DNA of 64,000 nucleotides. It comes from Celeribacter persicus. Lineage in GTDB: Bacteria; Pseudomonadota; Alphaproteobacteria; Rhodobacterales; Rhodobacteraceae. The position numbers and the translations under genes are program-made. Numbering within the stretch: position 1 is the first letter of the stretch; every line of letters starts with the position of its first letter. The stretch covers positions 124,001-188,000 of the forward strand of contig NZ_QAOH01000008.1 in NCBI RefSeq assembly GCF_003050785.1. The letters run 5' to 3'. This document shows, one piece after another, positions 16,683 through 27,852 of the stretch. The notes beneath the pieces were generated by a model, which saw only the letters and a list, made by a program, of their open reading frames with translations, was not told the DNA's origin and did not search any database.

Positions 16683-18077
16683 ATGATCCCTGTGCTCGGA
16701 TACGAAGGTAAGAAAGTAGCCGTTCTGGGCCTTGGGCGCTCCGGTCTGGCGACAGCACGCGCGCTGGAGGCCGGTGGGGCAGAGGCGCTGTGCTGGGACG
16801 ACTCGATCGAGGCGCGGGAGCGGGCGGAAGCCGAGGGGTTTGTCATTCATGATCTGCATAAAGCGGCTGCCTTTGAGGGCGTGTCCTGCCTCGTCGTCTC
16901 CCCCGGCATTCCGCATCTTTATCCCGAGCCGAACAAGGTGATCGCGCTGGCTTGGGACGTGGGCGTGCCGGTCGACAATGACATTGGGCTGTTCTTTCGC
17001 TCGCTGGGGCAGGGCGAGTGGATGGAGCATGATACACCGCCGCGCGTCATCGCCGTGACCGGATCGAACGGCAAGTCCACCACTTCGGCGCTCATTCACC
17101 ACATTTTCGAGGAAAACGGCACGCCCTGTCAGTTGGCGGGCAACATCGGGCGCGGGGTTCTCGACATCGAGCCGCCGGAAGATGGCGAAGTGATCGTGCT
17201 GGAACTGTCCTCTTATCAGACCGATCTGGCCCGTGCGCTGACGCCCGATGTGGCGGTGTTCACCAATCTCTCGCCCGACCATCTTGACCGTCACGGCGGC
17301 ATGGGCGGCTATTTCGCGGCCAAGCGGCGGCTGTTTGCAGAGGGCGGGCCGGATCGCGCGGTGATCGGGGTCGATGAGAAGGAAGGCCGGTATCTGGCGA
17401 ACCAGATGGTCGAAGACCCGGAGGACATGCGGCTCATTCGGGTGTCTTCGGGCCAGAAGCTTGGCGGTCCCGGCTGGAACGTCTTCGCGCGCAAGGGTTT
17501 CCTGTCCGAGTATCGCAAGGGCAAGCAGACCGCCTCCATTGACCTGCGCGAGATGGACGGCTTGCCCGGCGCGCACAACCATCAGAACGCCTGTGCCGCC
17601 TATGCCGCCGCAAGGGCGCTGAACCTGTCTCCGAAGGGCATCGAGGCGGCACTCCGGAGTTTCAAGGGTCTGCCGCATCGCTCGCAGCTTGTGCGGGAAT
17701 TGAACGGTGTGCGTTATGTGAACGACTCGAAGGCGACCAATGTGGATGCCGCTGCCAAGGCGCTTCAGGCTTTTCCGCGCATCCGCTGGATCGCCGGCGG
17801 GCTTGGCAAGGAGGGCGGGATCGAGGCCTTACAGCCCTTCCTCGGGGCGGTCTCGAAAGCCTATCTCATTGGTTTCTCGGCCCGCGATTTCGCGCTGCAA
17901 ATCGGCGACACGCCCTATGAGATTTGCGAAACCATGGACGTGGCCGTGGCCAAAGCGGCGGCAGAGGCGGAAGAGGGCGAGACCGTCTTGCTCGCCCCCG
18001 CCGCGGCCTCTTTCGATCAGTTCCCGAATTTCGAGAAACGCGGAGAGGCTTTTGCGGCTGAGGTCGAAAAACTCTGA
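16683..18077 (+). CDS. murD: UDP-MurNAc-L-Ala:D-Glu ligase MurD
   Basis: 464 residues. The N-terminal nucleotide-binding start [17 protein letters not shown] and the P-loop [14 protein letters not shown] (about 127-140) identify MurD; the late motif [21 protein letters not shown] is also typical. It adds D-glutamate as the second Mur ligase step. It stands alone between a terminator upstream and a convergent transporter gene downstream. Confidence 0.96.
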   Translation: MIPVLGYEGKKVAVLGLGRSGLATARALEAGGAEALCWDDSIEARERAEAEGFVIHDLHKAAAFEGVSCLVVSPGIPHLYPEPNKVIALAWDVGVPVDNDIGLFFRSLGQGEWMEHDTPPRVIAVTGSNGKSTTSALIHHIFEENGTPCQLAGNIGRGVLDIEPPEDGEVIVLELSSYQTDLARALTPDVAVFTNLSPDHLDRHGGMGGYFAAKRRLFAEGGPDRAVIGVDEKEGRYLANQMVEDPEDMRLIRVSSGQKLGGPGWNVFARKGFLSEYRKGKQTASIDLREMDGLPGAHNHQNACAAYAAARALNLSPKGIEAALRSFKGLPHRSQLVRELNGVRYVNDSKATNVDAAAKALQAFPRIRWIAGGLGKEGGIEALQPFLGAVSKAYLIGFSARDFALQIGDTPYEICETMDVAVAKAAAEAEEGETVLLAPAAASFDQFPNFEKRGEAFAAEVEKL

Positions 18078-18083
18078 GGCGGA

Positions 18084-19472
18084 TCAAATCCAGCCCAGAG
18101 CCACCCACCACAGGTAATCGAGCGGGATGAAGACCAAAAAGGTCAGCGCCGCCAAGGACAGTGTCATCTTCATCAGGTGGCGCGTGCTTTCGCCGGCAAG
18201 CCCCATGGCGACAATCAGCGGCCCGACCTGATAAGGGAAGATCACGGTTGAAAACCCGATGACCTGGGTCATCAAAACGCTCTCAAGCGAAAATCCGGTG
18301 GCCTGCGACAGTTCCTCCGCCAAGGGTGTCAGGACGGCGGGGACACCCGGCATCGTGGTGAACACCGAGGTTAGCGCACCGAGGGCTGACAGCGAGTAGA
18401 AGTTCTGGAAATCATGGCCGACGGACAGCGGTAGAACACCGACAACCTGATGCGCGATGATGGTACCGAGGCCTGAGCTGTTGACCACCGCCCCCAAGGC
18501 CAGCGCCCCCGCGACGAACATCAGCATGCCGAAATCGACCGCGCCTTTGAACACTGGCGGAGGCACGAGGCCGAGGCGCGGGATCAGGAGCACCAGCGTG
18601 GTGGCCAACCCGATCCATGCGGCGTTGATATGGTGCAACTGGTCGGTGGCCCAGAAGCCGATGGTGGCCAGAAGGATCACCATCAGGATCATCTGCTTGC
18701 GCGACGACGTTGGCGTATCCTTGGTGACTTCGGTGGGTTTCGGCGCCACCGAGGCCGGAAAGAAATAGAGCGTCAGAAGAACCAAAGCGATGGATTTCAA
18801 CACGCCCAGAACCGGGTAATGCAGCAGCAGGTAATCGGCATAGGAAAACTCCATTCCGAAGATTTTATCGGCCATACCCGAAAGCACGATGTTCGGGATG
18901 TTCGAGGGCAGGATCGCAAAACTCGGCATGTTGGTGCCGAATGCGATGATCACGGCGACACCGATGCGCCCCTTGGAGCCTTTCTCAAGTCCGAGCATAT
19001 CGGAAAGCGCCATGCCCACGGGTACCAGAACGGCGGAGCGGCCCAAGGAGGAAGGCATGACGAAGCCCAAGGCCATGCCGATCACCATCAGCCCGCCGAT
19101 CAGCATCGGATAGCTTTTCGACAGATGCGGTCGGGCGACCTCGCCGATCTTGGCGCCAAGGCCGGAATGGGTGATCGCAGCCCCGATGACAAAGCCCGCG
19201 ATGATCAGCCACATCGCGGTGGAGGTGAAGCCGGAGAAGACCACATCGGGCGCGGCAAGCCCCGGCAACAAAAGTGCGGTAAAGAAGAACAGCGAGGCGA
19301 GATAGCCCGGCACGAGCCCTGTGGCCCAAAGCCCCAGCGTCACAAGCACAATGGCGAAGATCAGCGCCTGATTGGCGGCGAATATTCCCGGCACGGTGAG
19401 AGCGATCGCAAGCGCGATCAGGGTGATGACCGTGATGACGGCCTCTCTGAAGTAGGTTCGGAAATAGGTCAT
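18084..19472 (-). CDS. SLC13/DASS-type anion symporter
   Basis: 462 residues with about 12 hydrophobic segments. Two repeats carry the features of the divalent anion:sodium symporter / citrate transporter superfamily: IAFGTNMPSFAILPSN and VFTTMPGVPAVLTPLAEEL occupy the re-entrant-loop positions. Members import dicarboxylates, citrate or sulfate. The substrate cannot be decided. It is convergent with murD and divergent from an AraC regulator that probably controls it. Confidence 0.75.
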   Translation of the reverse strand: MTYFRTYFREAVITVITLIALAIALTVPGIFAANQALIFAIVLVTLGLWATGLVPGYLASLFFFTALLLPGLAAPDVVFSGFTSTAMWLIIAGFVIGAAITHSGLGAKIGEVARPHLSKSYPMLIGGLMVIGMALGFVMPSSLGRSAVLVPVGMALSDMLGLEKGSKGRIGVAVIIAFGTNMPSFAILPSNIPNIVLSGMADKIFGMEFSYADYLLLHYPVLGVLKSIALVLLTLYFFPASVAPKPTEVTKDTPTSSRKQMILMVILLATIGFWATDQLHHINAAWIGLATTLVLLIPRLGLVPPPVFKGAVDFGMLMFVAGALALGAVVNSSGLGTIIAHQVVGVLPLSVGHDFQNFYSLSALGALTSVFTTMPGVPAVLTPLAEELSQATGFSLESVLMTQVIGFSTVIFPYQVGPLIVAMGLAGESTRHLMKMTLSLAALTFLVFIPLDYLWWVALGWI

Positions 19473-19572
19473 GAGCAGTCCTGAATATCGAATACGTCAG
19501 GCCCGCGCTGGCGGCGGGCGCGCTTTGCATAAAGATGTAGGAAAAATGTCGGATATGCGGTAGAGCGACATT
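19473..19572. promoter_or_regulatory. Divergent promoter region, transporter / AraC regulator
   Basis: 100 bases between two divergent starts, containing AT-rich stretches (for example around 19485-19500 and 19526-19571). AraC proteins usually bind such regions and control both sides. I see no clean inverted repeat. Confidence 0.4.
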
Positions 19573-20367
19573 ATGCCAAAACATATCGAATATCAGCCAA
19601 ACCCGGATGAGGCCCCCTCCGGCGAGGGTTTCGATCTCACGCCCGGTCGTCCGGTGATCGCGAAGATCGCCCGTCTGGACAGTGGTTTTGCCGTTGAACC
19701 GCACGCCCATCCCCGCGCCCAGCTTGCCATGTGTTACGATGGGGTCATGCGGATGCAGGCGGGGAAGGACGTCTGGATCGTGCCACATAAACACGCGATC
19801 TGGATCCCCGGCGGGGTAGAGCATCAGCTCACCACCCAGACGCCGCTTCTGGGGCATCACCTCTATGTCGCGCCGAAATTCGCGACCCGCCCGAACCTGC
19901 CGCAAAACTGTACCGTTGTGCGCACAACGCCTTTGCTGCGCGGTGTGGTGACGCGGATGACCGAGGGCGGATTGACGACGGCGGAGACGCGGCGGCTGGC
20001 CTGGGTGGCTCTGGACGAAATCGGACGGCTGAAACCGGCGGCCATGCACTTGCCGGGCGGGCGCGATCCGCGTCTGGCGGCGGCCATGGGCATCTTCCTG
20101 CGCCACCCGCAAGAGCGTCGGGGACTGGCGGAGATCGCCCATGAGGTCGGCACGTCTGAGAGGACCTTGGCGCGGCTTTTCGTGACGGAAACCGGCAAAA
20201 GTTTTCGCGACTGGCGCGCCCGGCGACGGATTTTGTTTGCTTTGGAACGATTGGAGCAGGGCGAAAGCAGTACCGATCTTGCGGCGCATTTGGGCTATTC
20301 CAGCCCCTCGGCATTTATTGCGGCGTTCAAACGCGATCTGGGCGCACCGCCTTCCGCGTTCCGGTGA
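19573..20367 (+). CDS. AraC-family regulator with N-terminal cupin domain
   Basis: 264 residues. An N-terminal cupin-like sensor (histidine-rich: EPHAHPRAQLAM, VPHKHAIWIPGGVEHQL) is followed by a C-terminal double helix-turn-helix from about residue 175 (LAEIAHEVGTSERTLARLF, then LAAHLGYSSPSAFIAAFKRD). It lies divergent to the SLC13-type transporter, the likely target. The ligand may be the transported anion, but that is inference. Confidence 0.85.
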   Translation: MPKHIEYQPNPDEAPSGEGFDLTPGRPVIAKIARLDSGFAVEPHAHPRAQLAMCYDGVMRMQAGKDVWIVPHKHAIWIPGGVEHQLTTQTPLLGHHLYVAPKFATRPNLPQNCTVVRTTPLLRGVVTRMTEGGLTTAETRRLAWVALDEIGRLKPAAMHLPGGRDPRLAAAMGIFLRHPQERRGLAEIAHEVGTSERTLARLFVTETGKSFRDWRARRRILFALERLEQGESSTDLAAHLGYSSPSAFIAAFKRDLGAPPSAFR

Positions 20368-20415
20368 AGGTGCGCGGAAACGCTCCCCTGCCGGAAACGC
20401 GTAAAGCCGGGGAGG

Positions 20416-20928
20416 TTATTGCGAGGCCTCGACTACCCCGCCGGGCGAAACGAAACGACCGGTTTCCGACCAGACATAGGCGGCATAACAGGGCTCGGCG
20501 GTCACGTCACAATTTGCGCCATGTTCCGGCAACAGAAGGACCGGCCGGTTCGCGCGGCCCTGCGGGGTGACGATCAGTGTGGCATAAGCCAGAAATTCAA
20601 ACCGGCTATAGCCGCCATCGGGTTGCGAGACGAAGAGGTGGACATAGCTCCCGCCCGTTCCACCGTTGAACATCGTAGCGGAACTGGAACAGGAAAACCG
20701 CCATTCCTCGACAATCGGATCGGTGATGCCGTCACCGTTGAAGTCGGTGGTGCGGCTGATGGCTTCCGCGGGGGCGTCGAATGCGCCGTTCTCAAACCCG
20801 GTGCAGCGGGCGCGCAGCGTTTCGACGAAATCCGAATAAGTGTCGGAGAATGTCGCCGGGGTCTGGGCTGAAAGTGGGGCAGCGGCGAGGCCAGCCAGGA
20901 GCATCGCCGGAAAAAGACGTTTCTTCAT
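20416..20928 (-). CDS. Secreted protein of unknown function
   Basis: 170 residues with a clear signal peptide (MKKRLFPAMLLAGLAAAPLSA, cleavage around 21-22). The mature part contains four cysteines and TDFNGDGITDPIVEE, a calcium-binding DxNxDGxxD pattern as in FG-GAP repeat proteins. I do not recognise the family. The gene lies alone on the minus strand inside the block separating murD from ftsW. Confidence 0.65.
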   Translation of the reverse strand: MKKRLFPAMLLAGLAAAPLSAQTPATFSDTYSDFVETLRARCTGFENGAFDAPAEAISRTTDFNGDGITDPIVEEWRFSCSSSATMFNGGTGGSYVHLFVSQPDGGYSRFEFLAYATLIVTPQGRANRPVLLLPEHGANCDVTAEPCYAAYVWSETGRFVSPGGVVEASQ

Positions 20929-21036
20929 GAAATTTGCCTTTCGAAAGCAGTTTTAACAAGGGAGTGACGCGGCAGTCGTCAGGCGGTGTTGGGGCTCACC
21001 GCACATCTGATTGCAACACGCCTGTCACACCAGCGC

Positions 21037-22005
<969 letters not shown>

Positions 22006-22217
22006 TTAGCGCCACCATGCGCAGATTCCCTTGAACGATCAATGACGGTAATCAATTCACGATTTTGCATGAGAGGTGCGGTTTTGGGCAAAACCCCGCT
22101 TTCCTGCGTCGTGTGGGGATGGGAGGCGCAATCTGTAGTGGCGCGCGGGTGCGAATGCCGCTATCCTGATCGCTATAGACCCGGAAAATCGGGCATGAGG
22201 CAGATGTAGGCGGTATC

Positions 22218-23387
22218 ATGACAGAGATGGTGTATGGCTCGGCGCCGATGCGCGTGGGAGAGCCGATCCTGCCGCGTTGGTGGCGGACAATCGACAAATG
22301 GACGCTGTCCTGCGTCTTCATCCTCTTCGGCATCGGGCTTTTGCTCGGGCTGGCGGCCTCGCCGCCTCTGGCCGAAAAGAACCACTTCACCGATATGTTC
22401 CACTACGTCAAGCGTCAGGCGTTTTTCGGCGGTGTCGGTCTCGTCGTCATGATGGGCATCACCATGATGGACCCCGCCCGCGTGCGCCGGATCGCCGTGG
22501 TCGGTTTCGCCATCGCCATGGTATCGCTTCTGTTCCTGCCGTTCTTCGGCACGGATTTCGGCAAGGGTGCGACGCGGTGGTTCTCGCTGGGCTTCGCTTC
22601 GGTGCAGCCGTCGGAATTCCTCAAACCCGCTTTCGTCATCACCGCCGCCTGGATGATGGCCGCCGCCCATGAGATCGGCGGACCTCCGGGGCGGCTTTAC
22701 TCCTTCCTCCTGGCGTCGCTGATCGTCATCCTGCTGGCTCTGCAACCGGATTTCGGGCAGGCCTCGCTCATCCTCTTCGCCTGGGGTGTGATGTATTTCG
22801 TCTCCGGCGCGCCGCTCACACTTCTGATGGGCATTGCGGGTCTGGTCGTGGCGGGCGGCACCTTCGCCTATCACAACTCGGAACACTTCGCGCGTCGCAT
22901 CGACGGGTTCCTCGATCCGACGATAGACCCGACAACCCAGATCGGTTATGCCACCAACGCCATTCGCGAGGGCGGAATTTTCGGCGTGGGCGTGGGCGAG
23001 GGCACGGTGAAATGGTCGCTGCCGGATGCGCATACCGATTTCATCATCGCGGTTGCGGCCGAGGAATACGGGCTCATTCTGGTCGGCATCATCATCGCGC
23101 TTTACGCCACGATCACCGTGCGATCCCTGTGGCGGCTGCTGCGGGAACGCGATCCGTTCATCCGGCTGGCGGGCACTGGACTTGCCTGCGCCTTCGGCAT
23201 TCAGGCCTTCATCAACATGGGCGTCGCGGTGCGGCTTTTGCCCGCCAAGGGAATGACGCTTCCTTTCGTGTCCTACGGTGGCTCGTCCGTGATCGCATCG
23301 GGTATTGCGCTTGGCGCGCTTCTGGCCTTTACCCGCACCCGCCCGCAGGGCGAAATCGGCGACATCCTGATCCGGCGCGGGCGTTGA
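22218..23387 (+). CDS. ftsW: Septal peptidoglycan glycosyltransferase FtsW
   Basis: 389 residues, about ten transmembrane helices. The SEDS signature LLPAKGMTLPFVSYGGSS lies near residue 340. FtsW polymerises lipid II at the septum together with FtsI. The gene restarts the dcw cluster after a 4-kb interruption, and murG follows 36 bases later. Confidence 0.96.
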   Translation: MTEMVYGSAPMRVGEPILPRWWRTIDKWTLSCVFILFGIGLLLGLAASPPLAEKNHFTDMFHYVKRQAFFGGVGLVVMMGITMMDPARVRRIAVVGFAIAMVSLLFLPFFGTDFGKGATRWFSLGFASVQPSEFLKPAFVITAAWMMAAAHEIGGPPGRLYSFLLASLIVILLALQPDFGQASLILFAWGVMYFVSGAPLTLLMGIAGLVVAGGTFAYHNSEHFARRIDGFLDPTIDPTTQIGYATNAIREGGIFGVGVGEGTVKWSLPDAHTDFIIAVAAEEYGLILVGIIIALYATITVRSLWRLLRERDPFIRLAGTGLACAFGIQAFINMGVAVRLLPAKGMTLPFVSYGGSSVIASGIALGALLAFTRTRPQGEIGDILIRRGR

Positions 23388-23423
23388 GCGCCAGCGCAAC
23401 TTTGAAAACAACAAGAGACTGAC

Positions 23424-24524
23424 ATGACCCAACAAGCCCCCCTTCTCGTCATCGCCGCCGGCGGTACCGGCGGGCATATGTTCCCGGCACAGTCGCTGGC
23501 CGAAGTGATGCTGGCGCGGGGCTGGCGGGTGAAACTATCGACCGATGCACGCGGTGCGCGCTATACCGGCGCTTTCCCGAAAGCGGTCGAGATCGACACC
23601 GTGCCGTCGGCCACCTTCGCGCGCGGCGGGATTGCGGCCAAGGCGCTCGTGCCGTTTCGCATCGCGGGTGGGGTGTTCTCGGCGCTCACCAAATTCGCCT
23701 CCGACAAGCCTGCCGTTGTGGTGGGATTCGGCGGCTATCCGGCGATTCCGGCGGTGGCGGCGGCGACACTTCTGAAATTGCCCCGGATGATCCACGAACA
23801 GAACGGCGTTCTGGGGCGGGTCAATCAGGTCTTTGCCAAGCGCGTGAACAAGGTGGCTTGCGGCACATGGCCCACGGAGCTTCCTGAGGGGGTCGAGGGC
23901 ATTTACACAGGCAATCCGGTGCGCGCGGCGATCCTTGAAAAACATGGCGCGCCCTATATTCCGCCCGGAGATTACCCGATGGAAATCCTTGTGATGGGCG
24001 GCTCGCAAGGTGCACGCATCCTCTCCGATGTGGTGCCGGAGGCCATTGCCCGCCTGCCGGAACACATGCTGAGAAATCTCAGGATCAGCCAGCAGGCCCG
24101 TGCCGAAGATCTCGACCGGGTTGTCGAATTTTACCATGCGCATGGCATTCAGGCCGATGTGCAGACCTTTATCCATGATGTGCCGAAGCGGATGAGCGAG
24201 AGCCAGCTGGTGATCTCGCGCTCGGGCGCCTCGACCGTGGCCGATGTGTCGGTGATCGGGCGGCCTTCGATCTGGGTGCCTCTGGCGGCGGCGATCCGGG
24301 ATGAGCAGACCGCCAACGCGCGCGGCCTCGTGGATGCGAATGCGGCAATCATGATCCCCGAAAGTCAACTGACCCCCGACAGCCTTGCCGAGCAGATCCA
24401 CAACGTGCTGGCTCACCCGGAAGGTGCGACGATGATGGCCCATGCGGCGCTTTCGGTCTCCAAACCGATGGCGGCAGAAGAACTGGCGGCTCTGGTCGAA
24501 GAGCTGGCTTTTCGCAAACAATAA
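23424..24524 (+). CDS. murG: UDP-GlcNAc:lipid I GlcNAc transferase MurG
   Basis: 366 residues of glycosyltransferase family 28. The G-loop [10 protein letters not shown] is at 13-22, and [12 protein letters not shown] and [10 protein letters not shown] mark the two Rossmann-like domains. It converts lipid I to lipid II on the inner face of the membrane. Order ftsW-murG-murC is standard. Confidence 0.96.
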   Translation: MTQQAPLLVIAAGGTGGHMFPAQSLAEVMLARGWRVKLSTDARGARYTGAFPKAVEIDTVPSATFARGGIAAKALVPFRIAGGVFSALTKFASDKPAVVVGFGGYPAIPAVAAATLLKLPRMIHEQNGVLGRVNQVFAKRVNKVACGTWPTELPEGVEGIYTGNPVRAAILEKHGAPYIPPGDYPMEILVMGGSQGARILSDVVPEAIARLPEHMLRNLRISQQARAEDLDRVVEFYHAHGIQADVQTFIHDVPKRMSESQLVISRSGASTVADVSVIGRPSIWVPLAAAIRDEQTANARGLVDANAAIMIPESQLTPDSLAEQIHNVLAHPEGATMMAHAALSVSKPMAAEELAALVEELAFRKQ

Positions 24525-24564
24525 CGACAGCCCCCGAGGGCGACAGACGAGTGAGACGAAAAAG

Positions 24565-25968
24565 ATGAACGCTTCCGTGACCAAACTCCCCACCGAGATG
24601 GGCCCGATCCACTTTGTCGGCATCGGCGGCATCGGTATGTCGGGCATTGCCGAGGTGCTTTTGAACCATGGCTACCGGGTGCAGGGATCTGATCTCAAGG
24701 CGTCGAAAATCACGGATCGCCTCAAGGAGCTGGGTGCAGTGATCTACGAGGGGCAGCGGGCGGAAAATCTCGACAACGCGGAGGTCGTGGTGATTTCCAG
24801 CGCGATCAAACCGGGCAACCCGGAGCTTGATGCCGCCCGCGCCAAGGGTCTTCCGGTGGTGCGCCGCGCCGAGATGCTCGCGGAACTCATGCGTCTCAAG
24901 TCGAATGTCGCCGTGGCAGGCACCCACGGCAAGACCACGACCACCACGCTGGTTGCGGAGCTTCTGGTCGCGGGCGGTATCGACCCGACGGTGATCAACG
25001 GCGGTATCATTCACGCCTACGGCTCGAACGCCCGGATGGGGCAGGGCGACTGGATGGTGGTGGAGGCTGACGAGTCCGACGGCACGTTCAACCGTCTGCC
25101 TGCGACCATTGCCATCGTCACGAACATCGACCCGGAGCATATGGAGCACTGGGGTACGATCGAGAACCTGCGTCAGGGCTTCTACGATTTCGTCTCAGGC
25201 ATCCCCTTTTACGGCCTCGCGGTCTGCTGCACCGACCACCCGGAGGTGCAGAGCCTTGTCGGCAAGATCACCGACCGCCGCGTTGTCACCTATGGCTTCA
25301 ACGCCCAAGCCGATGTGCGCGCCGTCAACCTGACCTACAAGAAGGGTGTGGCGCATTTCGACATCGTTCTCGCCGCCGACGAGATGGTGATCGAGGGTTG
25401 TACGCTCCCGATGCCGGGCGATCACAACGTCTCCAACGCTCTGGCCGCCGTCGCCGTGGCGCGGCATCTCGGCATGAAGGCCGAAGAGATCAAACAGGCG
25501 CTGGCAAACTTTGGCGGTGTGAACCGTCGGTTCACCCGCGTGGGCGAGGTGAACGGGGTCACCATCATCGACGATTACGGCCACCACCCGGTGGAGATCG
25601 CCGCCGTCCTGAAAGCTGCACGTCAGGCTTGTGACGGGCGCGTCATCGCGGTGCATCAGCCGCACCGCTATTCGCGTCTGCATAGCCTGTTCGACGATTT
25701 TTGCACCTGTTTCAACGAGGCCGATGTCGTGGGCATCGCCGAGGTCTATGCCGCCGGCGAAGATCCGATCCCCGGCGCGTCGCGTGACGATCTGGTGGCC
25801 GGTCTGATCCGCCACGGCCATCGCCACGCCCGCGCCGTGACCTGCGAGGACGATCTCGAACGGCTGGTGCGCGAGCAGACCCGACCGGGCGATATGGTCG
25901 TCTGTCTCGGGGCCGGAACAATCTCCGCCTGGGCGCATAACCTGCCGGAGCGGCTGTCGAAATCCTGA
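24565..25968 (+). CDS. murC: UDP-MurNAc:L-alanine ligase MurC
   Basis: 467 residues from ATG 24565, matching the family length; an open frame extends further upstream but into mur[18 protein letters not shown] opens the UDP-binding domain, and the P-loop [11 protein letters not shown] is near 119. [10 protein letters not shown] is the typical C-terminal motif. It adds the first amino acid of the stem peptide. Confidence 0.96.
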   Translation: MNASVTKLPTEMGPIHFVGIGGIGMSGIAEVLLNHGYRVQGSDLKASKITDRLKELGAVIYEGQRAENLDNAEVVVISSAIKPGNPELDAARAKGLPVVRRAEMLAELMRLKSNVAVAGTHGKTTTTTLVAELLVAGGIDPTVINGGIIHAYGSNARMGQGDWMVVEADESDGTFNRLPATIAIVTNIDPEHMEHWGTIENLRQGFYDFVSGIPFYGLAVCCTDHPEVQSLVGKITDRRVVTYGFNAQADVRAVNLTYKKGVAHFDIVLAADEMVIEGCTLPMPGDHNVSNALAAVAVARHLGMKAEEIKQALANFGGVNRRFTRVGEVNGVTIIDDYGHHPVEIAAVLKAARQACDGRVIAVHQPHRYSRLHSLFDDFCTCFNEADVVGIAEVYAAGEDPIPGASRDDLVAGLIRHGHRHARAVTCEDDLERLVREQTRPGDMVVCLGAGTISAWAHNLPERLSKS

Positions 25969-26067
25969 ACCTGCGGTTCTTCGCAGCTATTTGATCGGGC
26001 GCATTGGCCGAAGCGGACCGTGTCGCTAAAGTCGTTTCGACATGTTTCTGGCTGCGGGAGGAGACCC

Positions 26068-27255
26068 ATGTCCGATCATCTCAAACGCCGCATCGGTCCC
26101 GGATTGCTCACCGCTTACGGTGTCGGCGTCATGGTCGGTGCGGGGATTTATGTTCTGGTGGGAACGGTCGCCGCCGAGGCCGGGCTTTACGCGCCCGTGG
26201 CTTTTCTTCTGGCCGGTCTGATCGCCGCACCTTCCGCACTGTCCTATGCCGAGCTTTCGACCCGCATCCCGGAGGCCGCAGGCGAGGCCGCCTATGTCGA
26301 GGCGGGCACCGGATCGCGCGTGCTCGGCGTACTCGTCGGGCTCGCCATCGTCGCGGGGGGCACCGTGTCGGCGGCGGCGGTGTTGCGCGGCGGTGCAGGC
26401 TATCTCACGAGTTTCGTTGATGTTCCTTTCAACGCGGCGATTGTGGGGCTGGGCCTCGCGCTGATCGCAATCGCCCTCATCGGTGTATTGGAAAGCCTTG
26501 CCGTGGCCGCTTTGTTCACCGTCATCGAGGTCGGCGGGTTGGCGATGGTGATCTGGGCCGGCTGGCACGCGCCGGTGTCGCCCGATTTCATCACGCCCGC
26601 CGCGCCCTATTTTCCGGGGATCGGCGTGGCCGCGACGTTGGCGTTTTTCGCCTTCATCGGGTTTGAGGACATCGTCAACATGGCCGAGGAGGTCAAGCGC
26701 CCCGAACGCACGCTGCCCATAGCCATCATCGCCTCCCTGATCATCACCACCTTGCTCTATGCCGGGGTCACGATCACCGCCGTGCGCGCTGTGCCGCTCG
26801 AAAATCTCGGCGGTTCCGAGCGCCCGCTGGCGCTGGTCTATGAGGCCGGGGGTGGAAAAGGGATCGTGCTGTCCGCCATCGCCGCCACTGCCGCGCTCAA
26901 TGGCGTTCTGGCGCAGATGGTCATGGCCGCCCGCGTGCTCTTCGGTCTGGGCAAGCGGGGCGGGGCGCTTGGGGTCTTTCATCATGCCCATCCGCGGTTC
27001 GGCACGCCGGTTTTCGCCACGCTGCTGATCGGTGCGCTGGTGTTGATCGCGGCGCTCAGCCTGCCGGTTTCCGATCTGGCGGGGGTGACCTCGACCATCC
27101 TGCTCGTGGTCTTCACCTTGGTGAACGGGGCGCTCATTCTCCTGAAACGCCGCAGCCCGAAAGCGCCCTTCCGCGTGGCCAACTGGGTGCCGGTCGTCGG
27201 TTTGATCTTTGCCGTACTTGCGCTTCTGGCCTTTGTCTTGGGCGGGCTGTCGTGA
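26068..27255 (+). CDS. APC-superfamily amino acid permease
   Basis: 395 residues with about 11-12 transmembrane helices. The N-terminal GPGLLTAYGVGVMVGAGIYVLVG matches the substrate-binding helix 1 of APC permeases (G-x-G-I/V core). FFAFIGFEDIVNMAEEVKRPERTLP is also characteristic. ATG 26068 is preceded by GGGAGGAG with five bases spacing; an earlier in-frame codon lacks this. It lies between murC and murB, where it has no cell-wall role I can name. Its stop overlaps the GTG of the next gene. Confidence 0.85.
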   Translation: MSDHLKRRIGPGLLTAYGVGVMVGAGIYVLVGTVAAEAGLYAPVAFLLAGLIAAPSALSYAELSTRIPEAAGEAAYVEAGTGSRVLGVLVGLAIVAGGTVSAAAVLRGGAGYLTSFVDVPFNAAIVGLGLALIAIALIGVLESLAVAALFTVIEVGGLAMVIWAGWHAPVSPDFITPAAPYFPGIGVAATLAFFAFIGFEDIVNMAEEVKRPERTLPIAIIASLIITTLLYAGVTITAVRAVPLENLGGSERPLALVYEAGGGKGIVLSAIAATAALNGVLAQMVMAARVLFGLGKRGGALGVFHHAHPRFGTPVFATLLIGALVLIAALSLPVSDLAGVTSTILLVVFTLVNGALILLKRRSPKAPFRVANWVPVVGLIFAVLALLAFVLGGLS

Positions 27256-27503
27256 GTCTCTTGCAGGAACCGCTGGTCGCGCTCGCAATCTGGGCGCTTG
27301 CCACCATGGCCCTCGCTCCGTTACCCTTGCGCCACCAGATTCTTCCGGGTCTCGCACTTTTGCTCGTGCTGCCCGTGCTGTTGATCTGGACCGGTCGTGT
27401 CCATGGATACCTGCCGGTTGTAATTGGTTTAGCTGCTGCCGTGTCTTTGTTTCGAAAGCCGCTCAAGGTGCTGTGGAAGCGTCTTGTGCGGCGGATCAGA
27501 TAG
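27252..27503 (+). CDS. Small membrane protein (unknown)
   Basis: 83 residues starting with GTG 27252, overlapping the permease stop. Two to three hydrophobic segments and a basic tail (LWKRLVRRIR). In Rhodobacterales small membrane proteins commonly sit between murC and murB; this is likely one of them. No function known to me. Confidence 0.6.
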   Translation: MSLLQEPLVALAIWALATMALAPLPLRHQILPGLALLLVLPVLLIWTGRVHGYLPVVIGLAAAVSLFRKPLKVLWKRLVRRIR

Positions 27504-27515
27504 GAAGAAGGCCGC

Positions 27516-27776
27516 ATGACCCTGTCCCTCACCCTTGCCTGTTTCTGGGCGGTGCTTGCCAATGTGATCGCGATGTTCCCGTCGCGTCGCAACCATTGGC
27601 CCGCAGCCTATGGGCTGATCGCTCTGGGGGTTCCCCTGCTGGGTTATGTCACCTATGAGAACGGTCCATGGATCGGCCTCGTCGTCTTCGCGGCGGGTGT
27701 GTCGATCCTGCGCTGGCCCGTGGTGTATCTGGGCCGGTGGGTGAGACGGACAATGGCGAAGGACCCTGCGGAATAG
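27516..27776 (+). CDS. DUF2484-type small membrane protein
   Basis: 86 residues with three predicted transmembrane segments. SRRNHWPAAYGLIALGVPLLG matches my memory of DUF2484, a Rhodobacterales-specific family encoded between murC and murB. GGAAGAAGG precedes ATG 27516. The conserved location suggests an envelope role, but none is established to my knowledge. Confidence 0.65.
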   Translation: MTLSLTLACFWAVLANVIAMFPSRRNHWPAAYGLIALGVPLLGYVTYENGPWIGLVVFAAGVSILRWPVVYLGRWVRRTMAKDPAE

Positions 27777-27852
27777 GGCAAATCCCCTGTTCCGGTTTGC
27801 GCCGAAAGCCCTTAGCATTGCGAGAGATTGATGCGATTGGGGCGGGCCGGGT